Notes: generated by a model from the letters alone, not told the origin. A DNA stretch of 64,000 nucleotides from Chelativorans alearensis (GCF_010993735.1 NZ_WQNI01000010.1:186001-250000); one strand, 5' to 3'; shown: positions 19,926 through 29,105, numbered from the stretch's first letter. A program made the numbers and translations.

Positions 19926-20213
19926 ATGGCCCATCAAGATCATCCGATTGCCGTCATCCATGCGGGGCCGGTCGGTCTTGTCGCCGTTGCCCATCTCGTG
20001 CAGCGTGGTCTGCGCTCTCTCGTCTTCGAGCGTGGAGCTTCCGTGCAGGACTGTGGCCATGGCCGCGTCTTCTCACAAGGCGTGGACGCATGCTGTGCCA
20101 AGAATGCCGGCGCCAAGGCCCATGGCGAAGAGGGGCGCGGCTGCGCTACAAATGTGGCCCCGACCGAGAGCGCATCGGCGCCTCGGGCCGCCTGTTGCCG
20201 GAGTGCCGCGTGA
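19926..20213 (+). pseudogene. ArsO-like flavoprotein monooxygenase fragment
   Basis: The frame starts 'MAHQDHPIAVIHAGPVGLVAVAHLVQRGLRSLVFERGASVQDCGHGRVFSQ', which fits the FAD-binding N-terminus of ArsO-type flavoproteins that sit next to arsR and an MFS gene in other ars clusters. The family GxGxxG motif is already damaged (HAGPVG). After about 55 residues the match ends, and full proteins have over 400 residues, so most of the gene is deleted. The frame ends in a GTGA overlap with the MFS gene, which may keep that gene translationally coupled. Confidence 0.55.
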
Positions 20214-21448
20214 CAACAAGCGCCATCGAAGGCCAATCCCGAACACGCGATGCCAAGATCGGCTGGCTGATCACGGCGCTCGGTATCGCCCAGATCTGCT
20301 CCTGGGGTTCGCTGTACTACAGCTTTCCGCTGCTGGCCGAAGCGATGCGTCCCGACCTTGGCTGGTCCAAGCCGCAGATCTATGGCGCGGCGACGCTGGG
20401 CATGGCGCTGGCGGGGCTGGCTGCCTATCCGGTCGGTGCGGCGATCGATCGTGGCCAGGGGCGTTATGTGATGGGCGCGGCGGCGGTCGCGGCCGGCCTC
20501 CTACTGGCCGCTTGGTCGCAGGTTTCGAACATCCTCCTGTTCTATGTCATCCTGGCAGGGATCGGCTGCCTTCAGGCAGCCAATCTTTACGAGCCGGCCT
20601 TCGCCGTGATCACCCGGCGCGTGGGCGCGGGCGGGGCGCGGCGCGGCATTACCGCCCTGACGCTCTGGGGCGGTTTTGCTTCCACTGTCTTCATCCCGCT
20701 CATCCAGTTGCTGATCGACGTGTTCGGTTGGCGTGGCGCGCTGATGACGTTGGGCGCCATCAACATCATCGTCTGCGGCGGCCTTTACTTCTTCGCCATC
20801 GACCCGAGGAAGGACCATCCGGTTCCCGTTCGCGAGCCGCACGAGCCATTGCCACTGACCGGGCGCAAAGCTGTCGCATGGACGGTCCGCCGTCCGGTCT
20901 TCTGGGCGCTAATGCTGGCCTTCGTCGCCTATGCCGCGGCTTTCTCCACCCTGACCTTCCACCTCTACCCGTTATTTCTGGAGCGCGGGCTCAGCGCCGC
21001 CGGCGTCGTTACCGTGATGGCGGTGATCGGTCCCGCCCAGGTCGCGGGCCGTATCCTGATCTGGGTCTTCGCCCCGCACGCTCCCGTCCGCTCCATCGGT
21101 TCCATGATCGTCATCATTTTTCCGCTCGCCGTCATCGGTTTCGCCTGGGCGCCGCCGGAAGTGATCGTTATCGCGGCCATCGCCGCCTGCTACGGCGCGG
21201 CGAACGGCATGATCACCATCGTGCGTGGGCTGGCGGTGCCGGAAATGGTGAGCCGGGAAGCCTATGGCTCGATCAACGGGATCCTGGTCGCGCCGATGAA
21301 CCTCATGCAGGCGGTCTCGCCGCTGGCGGCCGCCTGGCTATGGTCAGCCACGGGGGGATATGACGCGGTTCTGATCGCGGTGGGTGTGGGCGCGCTCGTC
21401 TTGTGCATTGGCTTCTGGACAGCGGCGGCTTTGGCCCGGCTGCGTTGA
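20210..21448 (+). CDS. MFS transporter of the ars cluster
   Basis: The 412-residue membrane protein has about 12 segments and the MFS loop motif ('AIDRGQGRYVMG'). I chose GTG 20210, which overlaps the preceding fragment by four bases and leaves a short cytoplasmic tail. MFS proteins next to arsR and arsO-like genes are considered arsenic exporters; ArsK-type As(III) efflux and ArsJ-type organoarsenate efflux are the two precedents. ArsJ normally pairs with a GAPDH gene, which is missing here, so an arsenite or organoarsenical exporter is more likely (inference). No acr3 or arsB gene is in the window. Confidence 0.75.
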   Translation: MTTSAIEGQSRTRDAKIGWLITALGIAQICSWGSLYYSFPLLAEAMRPDLGWSKPQIYGAATLGMALAGLAAYPVGAAIDRGQGRYVMGAAAVAAGLLLAAWSQVSNILLFYVILAGIGCLQAANLYEPAFAVITRRVGAGGARRGITALTLWGGFASTVFIPLIQLLIDVFGWRGALMTLGAINIIVCGGLYFFAIDPRKDHPVPVREPHEPLPLTGRKAVAWTVRRPVFWALMLAFVAYAAAFSTLTFHLYPLFLERGLSAAGVVTVMAVIGPAQVAGRILIWVFAPHAPVRSIGSMIVIIFPLAVIGFAWAPPEVIVIAAIAACYGAANGMITIVRGLAVPEMVSREAYGSINGILVAPMNLMQAVSPLAAAWLWSATGGYDAVLIAVGVGALVLCIGFWTAAALARLR

Positions 21449-21815
21449 GAACAGCGCCAGCGAGCACGCATTTGTGAGGCGGACGATCAAAGATGGATAC
21501 CGATTTGAAGAATCGCGCTGCTACCTGCTTGCTAAACACAACTGTCCGGACGCGGTGAGGTGGGTGTACACATCGACGAGCGCTACCTAAGGCCAGCATC
21601 TTGTCTGCCAGCAGATACGCGAAGAAATCGTTTCCCGGCTTGGGGAAGCGCGCCGACGAGCAGCTCCCGGACAGGCGTTTTCATCAGTTCAGCCAACGTC
21701 ATCGTCGCCACTCAAGCACCATTCGGAAAATCGCTGATCTGAGCGCTCGGCGTTGGCCTTCTTCGACCTGTGCCCGCCAGGCGCGGACCTTCTGGCAGGC
21801 GGCAAACGGCAACAT
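21449..21815. other. Intergenic region without recognisable gene
   Basis: No convincing frame, repeat or RNA element is seen in these 367 bases between two convergent genes. A GTGTACAC palindrome near 21562 matches the one before the TetR gene at 15654 but has no promoter or gene next to it. Confidence 0.4.
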
Positions 21816-22058
21816 TCAACACCGAGCCGTGTAGAGGCGGCCGTTGCGGTCGCGATACTGACAATAGCCGTTTCTAAGGTTTCTAACGAGCAGGCCGCCC
21901 AGCGCGCCGGCTCCGGCACCTACGAGCGCGCCTTCGGTATCGCCTGCTATACCGCCGATGATTGCGCCTGCGGCAGCCCCCACACCAACATCCCGCTCTG
22001 TTGTCGTACAGCCGACCAGTACCAATGCCGCGCTTGCGGCGAAGAGTGCCATGCGCAT
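21816..22058 (-). CDS. Small glycine-zipper lipoprotein
   Basis: The 80-residue protein starts at ATG 22058 with a lipoprotein signal ('MRMALFAASAALVLVGC', lipobox LVGC). A glycine-zipper segment follows ('GVGAAAGAIIGGIAGDTEGALVGAGAGALGGLLV'), then 'GYCQYRDRNGRLYTARC', a short tail with two cysteines found in many rhizobial YMGG-like lipoproteins. It is expected in the outer membrane or periplasm. Function unknown. The neighbouring genes are unrelated. Confidence 0.8.
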   Translation of the reverse strand: MRMALFAASAALVLVGCTTTERDVGVGAAAGAIIGGIAGDTEGALVGAGAGALGGLLVRNLRNGYCQYRDRNGRLYTARC

Positions 22059-22357
22059 TGTCTGGGTCCCTTTCTCGCGCGAAGTTTCCCCTTGGAATAT
22101 TGGCCTCGCCGTCAGAAAGGCAACGTCGCTCAGTCCGTACAGCAGTTCCCAGGAAAGTACTCCGTTAGGGGGCATAAGCTGGACCGCAACAAGGTAAGGT
22201 CCGGTCGCAGATCATCAAGAACAATGACAACGAATTTGGGATGTGTCACGGCGATCGAGCTCTCGCTGGACCTTGCCGTCTGCGCGAAAGCCAATCTAGC
22301 CGCCTATGCCAACGTTTCCGTGCTTCAGGGGTGCTACTAAGGAGCAGGTAAGTTGCC

Positions 22358-22567
22358 TCAAGCCCTGCCCGTGTGCACCTGCTCCGCCTTGCTGCCGGCC
22401 TGTCCGGCGAACCGCGGCGTAGCGCCCGCAGCTTCCTCGCAGAGTTCCACATGCCTCGCCAGTGCTTGGTTTGACAAGACCGCGCTGATGGTGGTGATGT
22501 CACGCCCCTGATATCTGGGCATCTGCTGGACTTCCTTCAGCCTTTCCAGAAGTGCGAGTCGGGTCAC
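22358..22567 (-). CDS. Small hypothetical protein downstream of minCDE
   Basis: The 69-residue frame starts with GTG at 22567 behind a strong AAGGAGGG ribosome binding site. It begins 'MTRLALLERLKEVQQMPRYQGRDITTISAVLSNQALARHVELCEEA', mostly helical, with no known motif. The ribosome binding site and the shared strand with minE, 163 bases away, support it. I do not recognise the family. Confidence 0.5.
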   Translation of the reverse strand: MTRLALLERLKEVQQMPRYQGRDITTISAVLSNQALARHVELCEEAAGATPRFAGQAGSKAEQVHTGRA

Positions 22568-22730
22568 GATATCCCTCCTTTGCTGATCGGGGAGTGGTCA
22601 TTCAGAGCATCGGACCGAACTGAAGGCCCGCGTACCCAAAAACGAAGCCGGTTTCGGATCGCCACGCTCATTCAAAGCGTTAGACCGACGTCCGCACAGG
22701 GACATACGGCGTTCCAACGAGCGGCGGCTG

Positions 22731-22994
22731 TCAGGCCGCCTTCTTGCCCGCCTCGAACGGGATCTCGATGTCGACTGCCAGCGTCGTGACCTGAGCGCCG
22801 CGCTCCATCTTGACGCTGACCTTCTCGTCATCGATCTGCATATGCTTGGAGATGACACGCAGGATTTCGTCGCGCAGCTTGGTTACGAGATCCGAATCGC
22901 CCGCCGAAGCACGCTCATGGGCGAGCAGCACTTGCAAGCGCTCACGCGCGGCCGGGGCCGATTGGGGGCGAGAGAAGAGGCGAAAGAAGTTCAT
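22731..22994 (-). CDS. minE: Cell division topological specificity factor MinE
   Basis: The 87-residue MinE stimulates MinD ATPase and drives pole-to-pole oscillation that keeps the division site at midcell. The N-terminal membrane/MinD-binding segment 'MNFFRLFSRPQSAPAARERLQVLLAHER' and the topological domain 'LRDEILRVISKHMQIDDEKVSVKMERG' are complete. The start overlaps the minD stop by four bases. A GGCGGC/GCCGCC hairpin covers the stop codon and may help termination. Confidence 0.95.
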   Translation of the reverse strand: MNFFRLFSRPQSAPAARERLQVLLAHERASAGDSDLVTKLRDEILRVISKHMQIDDEKVSVKMERGAQVTTLAVDIEIPFEAGKKAA

Positions 22995-23806
22995 GCCGCT
23001 TTCCTCCCGAAGATCTTGCCGAAGAAGCCTCGCTTTTCCCCCGGGATGGCGACCGGCAGGTTCTCGCCTTTGAGCCTGCGTGCGGCATCGAAATAGGCGA
23101 TCGCCGGCGCGCTGTGGCCATCCGCCAGTGTGACGGGTGAGCCCACATTGGATGCGCGCAACACGTCCATGCTTTCCGGTACGATACCGAGCAGCGGGAT
23201 CGACAGGATTTCGAGAACATCGTCCACGTTCAGCATGTCGCCGCGCTCGGCGCGAGCCGGGTCGTAGCGCGTGAGAAGCAGATGCTTCTCCATGCACTCG
23301 CCGTTCTCGGCCTTGAGCGTCTTGGAATCGAGCAGGCCGATGATGCGGTCGGAATCGCGCACCGAGGAGACTTCCGGATTCGTCACGACGATGGCCACGT
23401 CCGCATGGCGCATAGCAAGCGTCGCGCCGCGCTCGATGCCCGCCGGGCTGTCGCAGATGACCCAGTCGAAGGCCCTCTTCAGGGCGGTAATGACCTTCTC
23501 GACACCCTCCGGTGTGAGATTGTCCTTGTCGCGTGTCTGCGAAGCCGGCAGCAGGTAGAGCGTCTCCAACCGCTTGTCGCGGATCAGCGCCTGAGTCAGC
23601 TTGGCTTCGCCCTGGATCACGTTGACGAGATCGTAGACCACCCGTCTTTCAGCGCCCATGACGAGGTCGAGATTGCGCAGACCGACGTCGAAATCCACGA
23701 CCACGACCTTCTCGCCATTTTGTGCAAGGGCGGCGCCCAGTGCGGCGGAAGACGTCGTCTTGCCGACCCCACCCTTGCCCGATGTAACCACGATTACCTT
23801 GCCCAT
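22991..23806 (-). CDS. minD: Septum site-determining ATPase MinD
   Basis: The 271-residue ParA/MRP-type ATPase shows the deviant Walker A motif 'TSGKGGVGKTTSSAALGAAL' at residues 8-27, 'DWVICDSPAGIERGATLAMRHAD' (Walker B) and a C-terminal amphipathic helix ('EKRGFFGKIFGRKAA') for membrane binding. It recruits MinC to the membrane and is displaced by MinE. It lies between minC (34 bases upstream) and minE. Confidence 0.96.
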   Translation of the reverse strand: MGKVIVVTSGKGGVGKTTSSAALGAALAQNGEKVVVVDFDVGLRNLDLVMGAERRVVYDLVNVIQGEAKLTQALIRDKRLETLYLLPASQTRDKDNLTPEGVEKVITALKRAFDWVICDSPAGIERGATLAMRHADVAIVVTNPEVSSVRDSDRIIGLLDSKTLKAENGECMEKHLLLTRYDPARAERGDMLNVDDVLEILSIPLLGIVPESMDVLRASNVGSPVTLADGHSAPAIAYFDAARRLKGENLPVAIPGEKRGFFGKIFGRKAA

Positions 23807-23840
23807 TGACCTCTCCTCTTTGTACGGACACGCCCTCGGC

Positions 23841-24575
23841 TCAGCCGAGTGTTCCCAATTTGATCGTTTCGCCTTCGAGCCATATCTGGACGGCCTTCCC
23901 GCGCAGATCGGGCTCCATTTCCTCGGCCGTCTTATAGAAACCGTCGATGGCGATCAGCTCCGCTTCGAGCTTGCGGCAGAAGATGCGTGCCGAGGCACCG
24001 CCTGTCGTGCCAGCCATCGCTCTTCCCCGCAGCGTGCCGTAGATGTGGATCGATCCGCCGGCGACGACTTCCGCGCCCGATGCCACCGAACCGACGACCG
24101 TCACGTCCCCTTCGGGCACGAAGAGCGACTGCCCCGAGCGCACGGGCCGTGTGACGATGATCGAAGGCGTGGCTTTGGTCGGCAGCGGGTCGGAAGGCAC
24201 GACGCTCTCGGCAGCATCGACTTCATCATCCTGCTCCGCGATTGGCGCTTCGAAGTCTGAGGCCGGGCGCCCGTCGGTCATCGCGGGCGGCAGGTCGGAA
24301 CAGAGCAACGATGGGCGCGCGCCTTCGATGCCCATGATCCGCACACTGCGGGTGCCGAGCTGATCGACGAGTTTGCGAAGTTGCGAACGGTCGATGTCCA
24401 GTCCTTCGACATCGAGCACTACGGGTCGGCGCAGGAAAAATCCAGCGGAACGGGCAGCGAGATCGTCGAGCCGCGCCAGCCAGTCATCGAAGGGCGGCTC
24501 CGGGGTCAGTGCGAGCGCAAGAAAGGATCGCCCCTTCAGGCGGATCGGCCGGGGTTGGGTTAACACGTCGGTCAT
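23841..24575 (-). CDS. minC: Septum site-determining protein MinC
   Basis: The 244-residue FtsZ-polymerisation inhibitor opens the minCDE operon. Residues 1-95 are the MinC_N domain ('IRLKGRSFLALALTPEPPFDDWLARLDDL'). A Pro/Asp-rich linker follows, then a right-handed beta-helix MinC_C domain from about residue 140 ('RSGQSLFVPEGDVTVVGSVASGAEVVAGGSIHIYGTLRGRAMAG'). Length is typical for rhizobial MinC. A CtrA-like box lies 43 bases upstream. Confidence 0.93.
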   Translation of the reverse strand: MTDVLTQPRPIRLKGRSFLALALTPEPPFDDWLARLDDLAARSAGFFLRRPVVLDVEGLDIDRSQLRKLVDQLGTRSVRIMGIEGARPSLLCSDLPPAMTDGRPASDFEAPIAEQDDEVDAAESVVPSDPLPTKATPSIIVTRPVRSGQSLFVPEGDVTVVGSVASGAEVVAGGSIHIYGTLRGRAMAGTTGGASARIFCRKLEAELIAIDGFYKTAEEMEPDLRGKAVQIWLEGETIKLGTLG

Positions 24576-24617
24576 CTTCGTAAATTTTTCGTTGCCACGG
24601 TGGTATCGAGGAAATGG

Positions 24618-24632
24618 TTAACAACTGGTAAA
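24618..24632 (-). promoter_or_regulatory. CtrA-like box upstream of minCDE
   Basis: On the minus strand TTTA-N7-TTAA followed by C differs in one base from the CtrA consensus TTAA-N7-TTAA. It lies 43-57 bases before the minC start. Control of minCDE by CtrA is known from Sinorhizobium; here it is inferred from the site. Confidence 0.45.
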
Positions 24633-24648
24633 TCTCTGAAGCGTTTCG

Positions 24649-24937
24649 AAGGGAACGCGATCCCTTGGAAATTCAATAATCTGGGGGAAATGCATTTTTC
24701 ATCAATTGGTTATGCGGAAATGGAAGCTGAAATCAAAAGTTACCGCGACTGAGATCGAGGCGTAATCAAGCCGCCCGCGAAGCCACCTTCCTCGGTTGGA
24801 CTGCAGTGGACGACTTTACAGACGCCCGAGGTGCTGGCGCTAAGCCCGAAAGCTGCGGTGAAAGCACCGGCTCCTCATAAGAAGTCTAGGGATGTTCAGT
24901 ACGTGATCGCCTCGGGGAGTTACTGATCTAAAGTGGT
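24649..24937. other. Intergenic region upstream of minC
   Basis: It starts with an AAGGGA-N6-TCCCTT dyad at 24649-24666. The left half is AT-rich and would hold the minC promoter; the right half shows no gene or repeat that I recognise. Confidence 0.35.
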
Positions 24938-25342
24938 CTACGCACTCTCACGTATGACAAGCTCTGGCTCGATCAGTCTAACATCGGGAGCGTGTCCGGA
25001 TTCGCGGCTTCCGATATGCTTCAGGATCCGGTCGACGCCGATCCGGCTGATCTCGTCCGCGGCATAGTTGACGGCCGTCAGCGGCAGCGTGCCGTACCGG
25101 GAAATTTCCGTGTTGTCGTAGCCGACGATTGCCAAATCGCCGGGTACGGCCACGCTGTTTTCCCGGCACCAGTGGAGCGCGCCGACGGCGAGCGAGTCGG
25201 TCGAGGCGAACAACGCGGTGGGAGGCGGACTGCTTTTCATGATCCGCGCCATCGCAGCAAAGCCATGCGCCGGTGCGTGACCCTCGCGCGTCGATCTGCC
25301 CGAAACCGGGACGCAGCGCGGCAAGCAGTTTTTCTCAGGCAT
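24938..25342 (-). pseudogene. LacI-family regulator, C-terminal fragment
   Basis: About 110 residues match the C-terminal sugar-binding lobe of LacI-type repressors ('GFAAMARIMKSSPPPTALFASTDSLAVGALHWCRENSVAVPGDLAIVGYDNTEISRYGTLPLTAVNYAADEISRIGVDRIL'). Full proteins have about 340 residues. The DNA-binding domain and the first lobe are missing; the sequence before the match is unrelated. No sugar transport genes are nearby, so this looks like a leftover of a deletion. Confidence 0.75.
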
Positions 25343-25448
25343 CCGTGGTCGGATGCAGTCTGATGCCCTGTGTCGCGGGGGCTTTTTAGGACGAAAACGG
25401 GGTCCTTATTCCAGGAAAAATCACAGGCATCTTCGACGGAGCTGCCAT

Positions 25449-26249
25449 CTACAGTGCTTTCGCTGCGCGTTGCCTCTCCCGCGCCAGACGTTCCTCAGGA
25501 ACGGGGCAGAGTACGCCGCAACCACCGACGCCGGGCAGCATGTAACGCAGGCAGCACAGGCGTCGCCGCCGGTGGATGTGTCCCTGGCTTTCGACGTTGC
25601 ACAGAAGTCCGGACAGTGGGTTGACGCTGCCATCGGCAAGGTGCGGCTCATCGAGCAGCACCCGCCCTTCCGCCTCTAGGCGCCCGTCCACGTGCCGGCC
25701 GGCTTCTTCGACCGCCCACGAGAGATAGGAGGCGACGTTGCTCCACAGAAGTTTCGGGCTCAGCCCTGCGTGCCCCTGTAGGAAGTCGATGAGAACTTGT
25801 GCATGGCCCCGTATCACCGGGCACATGCGGTCGTGGATGCCGGTGGTTCCGCCGGCGCGTGGCGTATCGGACATAATGAAGCTTTTCGGCGTGCCCTTCG
25901 CCACATCGAAGACGATGCGTGTCTCATCGAGCGCAAGAGGCGGGCGCATCCCCAGCACCAGCGCGAAGACGGTCGCCGGTATGACCAGGGTGCTGAAATA
26001 ATAAAGGCTCCACATCGAGATGACTGCGCGCCGGTCAGCGTCGGGATAGGCGGCTGCAAAAGGCGCGAGGATCCCGTCGAAGCACCTGGCATCGGTCAGA
26101 TCCATTCCCGTCATGGAGATGGTCCCGGCGGGCTGCTGCGAAAAGATGCGTTCGCTGCAATACGAGAACTTGTCCCTAGTGTGCGCCGGCAGGGCTGCAA
26201 ACAGCGGGTCATGGACCTGCCGATGATATACGGAAGACGTGCCGCTCAT
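25449..26249 (-). CDS. fhuF: FhuF-type siderophore-iron reductase
   Basis: The 266-residue cytoplasmic protein ends with 'CCLRYMLPGVGGCGVLCPVP', the CC-x2-Y-x2-P-x4-C-x2-C pattern that holds the unusual 2Fe-2S cluster of FhuF reductases. It would reduce ferric iron in imported hydroxamate siderophores and so release it. The start at 26249 overlaps the fhuB stop by four bases. It is the last gene of the receptor-fhuC-fhuD-fhuB-fhuF operon. A longer upstream frame is only the shadow of fhuB. Confidence 0.85.
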   Translation of the reverse strand: MSGTSSVYHRQVHDPLFAALPAHTRDKFSYCSERIFSQQPAGTISMTGMDLTDARCFDGILAPFAAAYPDADRRAVISMWSLYYFSTLVIPATVFALVLGMRPPLALDETRIVFDVAKGTPKSFIMSDTPRAGGTTGIHDRMCPVIRGHAQVLIDFLQGHAGLSPKLLWSNVASYLSWAVEEAGRHVDGRLEAEGRVLLDEPHLADGSVNPLSGLLCNVESQGHIHRRRRLCCLRYMLPGVGGCGVLCPVPEERLARERQRAAKAL

Positions 26250-28228
26250 TCCGTCCGCCTCGCAAGCAGCCACATGAGCGGGGGGCTGGCCAGCAGCGTG
26301 GCGATGAGCCCCGCCGGCAACTGCCAAGGAAAGTCGATCGTGCGCCCCAGCCAGTCGGCCGCAAGCATCATCATCGCCGCGAGGACCGCCGCCGCCAGAA
26401 GCTGCGGGCGCGCATGGACGAAGCCCATCTGCCGCGCAAGATGCGGAGCCATCAAGCCGACAAAGGTAAGCGGACCGACCAGCAAGGTCGCCGCCGCCGT
26501 CATGGCTGCCGCAAGCACGAGCAGGACGATGCGGCTTGCCTGGAGATGCAACCCCAGGCTCTGCGCGGCCTCCGCACCGAGAGGGAGGATGTCGAGCCAG
26601 CGCGCGACAAACGGCGTGACGAAGAGGAAAAAGACGGCGGCAGCCGACGCAAGCACCGCTTCCTGCGGCAGTACGTCGTAGGTGGAACCCGACATCCAGG
26701 CGAGAAGCCGCAGCATGCGTGGGTCGCCCGTCGCCATCAGCACGGCAAAAAGGGTGGAGAGAAAAGCTGTGAGAGCGACACCGACGAGCAGAAACTGCGA
26801 AGGGCTGCGCCGGGCACCGCTGGAGAGCCAAAGGATAAGCACCAGAGAGAGCCCGGCTCCAAGAACAGCGAACAGCGTCTGCGATACAAAGCCAGCCTCC
26901 GCAGTAACAAAGAGTGCAGCGACAAGGCCGAGACCGGCACCCGACGTGATGCCGAGGACTTCCGGGCTAGCCATAGGATTGCCCGTGTAGCGCTGCAGGA
27001 TAACGCCGGCGAGCGCCAGCATGGCGCCGGCGGAGGTGGAGCCGAGAACACGCGGCCAGCGCCATGGCAGAAGCTCGTTCCAGAGCAGCCCCCTGGCAAG
27101 CTCCCACCCGCCGTCAGGCGTGCGGCCAAGGGAAAGCGCGAGCCAGGCCATAAGGCCGAAGGCCGTCAGCATAAGTGCGATTCGCACCGACGATCCGGCA
27201 ATCGCTCGGCGGCCGGGAGCACGGCTTGCCGTCGGAGGAATGCCCCGCGCCTTGAAGTCCCGAAGGAGCCACAAGAGCACCGGCGCCCCGAGGAAGGCGG
27301 TAACAGCACCCGTCGGCAGGAAGACGCCGATGCGATCCGAGAGGAGTTGCACAACGAGATCCGTCACCGTCAGGAGCAGCGCGCCGGCAATGGGCGCCCA
27401 TACGAGCCTCTCCCAAAAGCGTCTCGCGCCAGCAGCACGCACGAAGGCGGGTGCAGCCAGCCCCACGAACCCAATGACGCCGAGATGGGCTGCCACGACC
27501 GCCGTCAGCGCAACGGCGACGGCAAGCGCGGCAAGGCGCGTGAGAAGGAGATTGACGCCGAGCGCGCCAGCGACCGTATCGACATCGAGCATGGCGAGCG
27601 GGCGCAGCATGAGGACTGCGCAGAAACAGGCGAGAAGCAGGCGCGGCCACAGCACGCCCGCTATATGCCAGTCATATTGGGTCAGCGCGCCGCTGCCCCA
27701 CAGGAACAGCCCTTCGAGATAGCGCTCGTTGTGCAAAACGAGCGCGGCACTCGCAGCCGAAAGGGTAAGCCCGACCACCAGCCCTGCAAGCACGACGGAG
27801 AAAGGCTCCAGCCCGCGCCGCCAGGAGAGCGCCAGCACGATGCCTGCGGCCGCCGCTCCGCCGGCGACCGCGGCCAAATCACGCCCCGCCTCGATGAGCG
27901 AGGGTGCCCACAGCAATGCCAGCGACAGCGCAAACTGGGCGCCGGCCGATATGCCGAGTGTGGAGGGCGATGCCAGGGGATTGCGCAAGACCTGCTGCAG
28001 CAGCGCACCGGCAAGCCCCAGCGCCGCGCCCGCCTGCAGGCTGACGGCAAGCCGTGGCAGTACACTGTAGTGCACCCGCATCTCGCTTGCCGAGGAAGGA
28101 TCTGGCGCGACAAGCGCTTCCCAATAACCGCCCGAGGAGAGGTAACCTGCCACGACGGTCGCCAGCAGGCCGCCTAAAAGCATGAACAGAAGCAGTGAAA
28201 TCGATGCCAGGCGAAACCTAGGCTGCAT
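26246..28228 (-). CDS. fhuB: Fe3+-hydroxamate ABC permease, fused double-length FhuB
   Basis: The 660-residue inner-membrane protein contains two FecCD-type permease halves in one chain (residues 1-330 and 345-660), about 20 membrane segments, as in E. coli FhuB. Both halves carry the conserved ATPase-contacting Gly-rich loop, for example 'FVGLAAPAFVRAAGARRFWERL' and 'FVGLMAPHLARQMGF'. It works with FhuC and FhuD. Its start overlaps the fhuD end by 11 bases and its end overlaps fhuF, so the operon is tightly coupled. Confidence 0.93.
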   Translation of the reverse strand: MQPRFRLASISLLLFMLLGGLLATVVAGYLSSGGYWEALVAPDPSSASEMRVHYSVLPRLAVSLQAGAALGLAGALLQQVLRNPLASPSTLGISAGAQFALSLALLWAPSLIEAGRDLAAVAGGAAAAGIVLALSWRRGLEPFSVVLAGLVVGLTLSAASAALVLHNERYLEGLFLWGSGALTQYDWHIAGVLWPRLLLACFCAVLMLRPLAMLDVDTVAGALGVNLLLTRLAALAVAVALTAVVAAHLGVIGFVGLAAPAFVRAAGARRFWERLVWAPIAGALLLTVTDLVVQLLSDRIGVFLPTGAVTAFLGAPVLLWLLRDFKARGIPPTASRAPGRRAIAGSSVRIALMLTAFGLMAWLALSLGRTPDGGWELARGLLWNELLPWRWPRVLGSTSAGAMLALAGVILQRYTGNPMASPEVLGITSGAGLGLVAALFVTAEAGFVSQTLFAVLGAGLSLVLILWLSSGARRSPSQFLLVGVALTAFLSTLFAVLMATGDPRMLRLLAWMSGSTYDVLPQEAVLASAAAVFFLFVTPFVARWLDILPLGAEAAQSLGLHLQASRIVLLVLAAAMTAAATLLVGPLTFVGLMAPHLARQMGFVHARPQLLAAAVLAAMMMLAADWLGRTIDFPWQLPAGLIATLLASPPLMWLLARRTE

Positions 28229-29105
28229 CGCGTTCTCCGAACTCGGCCAAAAGGTTGGCGAAGCGGCTCATGGCCGGCAAGGCGCCGAACATGAGGACAG
28301 AGGGAAAGCGATCGATCCGCCCGCTGCGCACGAAGGGCATTTGCTGCCACAGCGGGCTACGCCCGAGACTTTCGAGAACGTCCGGCGGCACCGGGTCCAA
28401 GTAGAAAAGATGACTGTTCTCGACGCCCGCCAGTTGCTCCACGCCGATGGTTGCGAAACCCCAGCCATTGGTGGGGCGATCCCACGCATTGGTGAGCCCC
28501 ATCCGGTCCATTACGTCCTGAAAGATGCCGTTCCGGCCATAGACGCGGACATGATAAGGATCCATGAAGCTGACGAAGAAGAGGCGGCGGTCGCGGAGCG
28601 CGCCGCCGCGCGCCGCCGCGGTTTTGAAGGTTTCGTGCGTGCGTTCGATCAGCGTGTCGGCCGCCGCGTCCTTGCCCAGCAATTGGCTGATCTCCCGCGT
28701 CGCCTTGACGATCTCGGGAAAGGGCGAAGAGCCAGTGTTGTGGACGGCAAAGCTCTTTACCGGCGCGATGCGTTCCAGATGTGGCCGAAGAGCCTCCAGA
28801 TAGGGGGAAGAGAAGATGATATCCGGCGAAAGGCTCTGCAGTACCTCGAAATTCACCTCGTTCATGGAGCCGAGATTGACCGTCTCAGGCGGCAGGCGCG
28901 GCTCCACCACCCAGACATCCCAATCGGGCGTGCTGGGAACGGCAACGGGGGGCACGCCCATCTCGATCATGGTGGAGGCCACGGCGTAGTCGAGGGAGAC
29001 AACTCGCGGGACGGCGGCGGCCGAAACATGCGGCAGCCAGGCGGACGCGGCGGCGGTGAGAAAAGTGCGCCGCGACAGCCCGCTATGAAGGCCGCGAAGC
29101 TTCAT
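28218..29105 (-). CDS. fhuD: Fe3+-hydroxamate periplasmic binding protein
   Basis: The 295-residue protein has an N-terminal export signal with a Tat-like 'SRRTFLTAAASAWL' and a class III helical-backbone binding fold ('RVVSLDYAVASTMIEMGVPPVAVPSTPDWDVW', 'VLQSLSPDIIFSSPYLEALRPHLERIAPV'). It delivers ferric hydroxamates from the periplasm to FhuB. The stop overlaps the fhuB start, and the start touches the fhuC stop in the same way. Confidence 0.9.
   Translation of the reverse strand: MKLRGLHSGLSRRTFLTAAASAWLPHVSAAAVPRVVSLDYAVASTMIEMGVPPVAVPSTPDWDVWVVEPRLPPETVNLGSMNEVNFEVLQSLSPDIIFSSPYLEALRPHLERIAPVKSFAVHNTGSSPFPEIVKATREISQLLGKDAAADTLIERTHETFKTAAARGGALRDRRLFFVSFMDPYHVRVYGRNGIFQDVMDRMGLTNAWDRPTNGWGFATIGVEQLAGVENSHLFYLDPVPPDVLESLGRSPLWQQMPFVRSGRIDRFPSVLMFGALPAMSRFANLLAEFGERDAA

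Noticed and set aside
21555-21600. GTGTACAC near 21562 as a second TetR operator
   Set aside because: It has no neighbouring promoter or gene start, so the match to the site at 15654 is probably chance.
25449-26831. A 460-codon minus-strand frame starting at 26831
   Set aside because: Its first 194 codons lie over fhuB in another frame and are Arg/His/Ser-rich; only the part from 26249, the FhuF-like protein, looks real.
26414-28177. A 587-codon plus-strand frame opposite fhuB
   Set aside because: It is a high-GC antisense shadow, rich in Arg, Gln and Glu, and matches no family, while the fhuB strand has a clear permease pattern.
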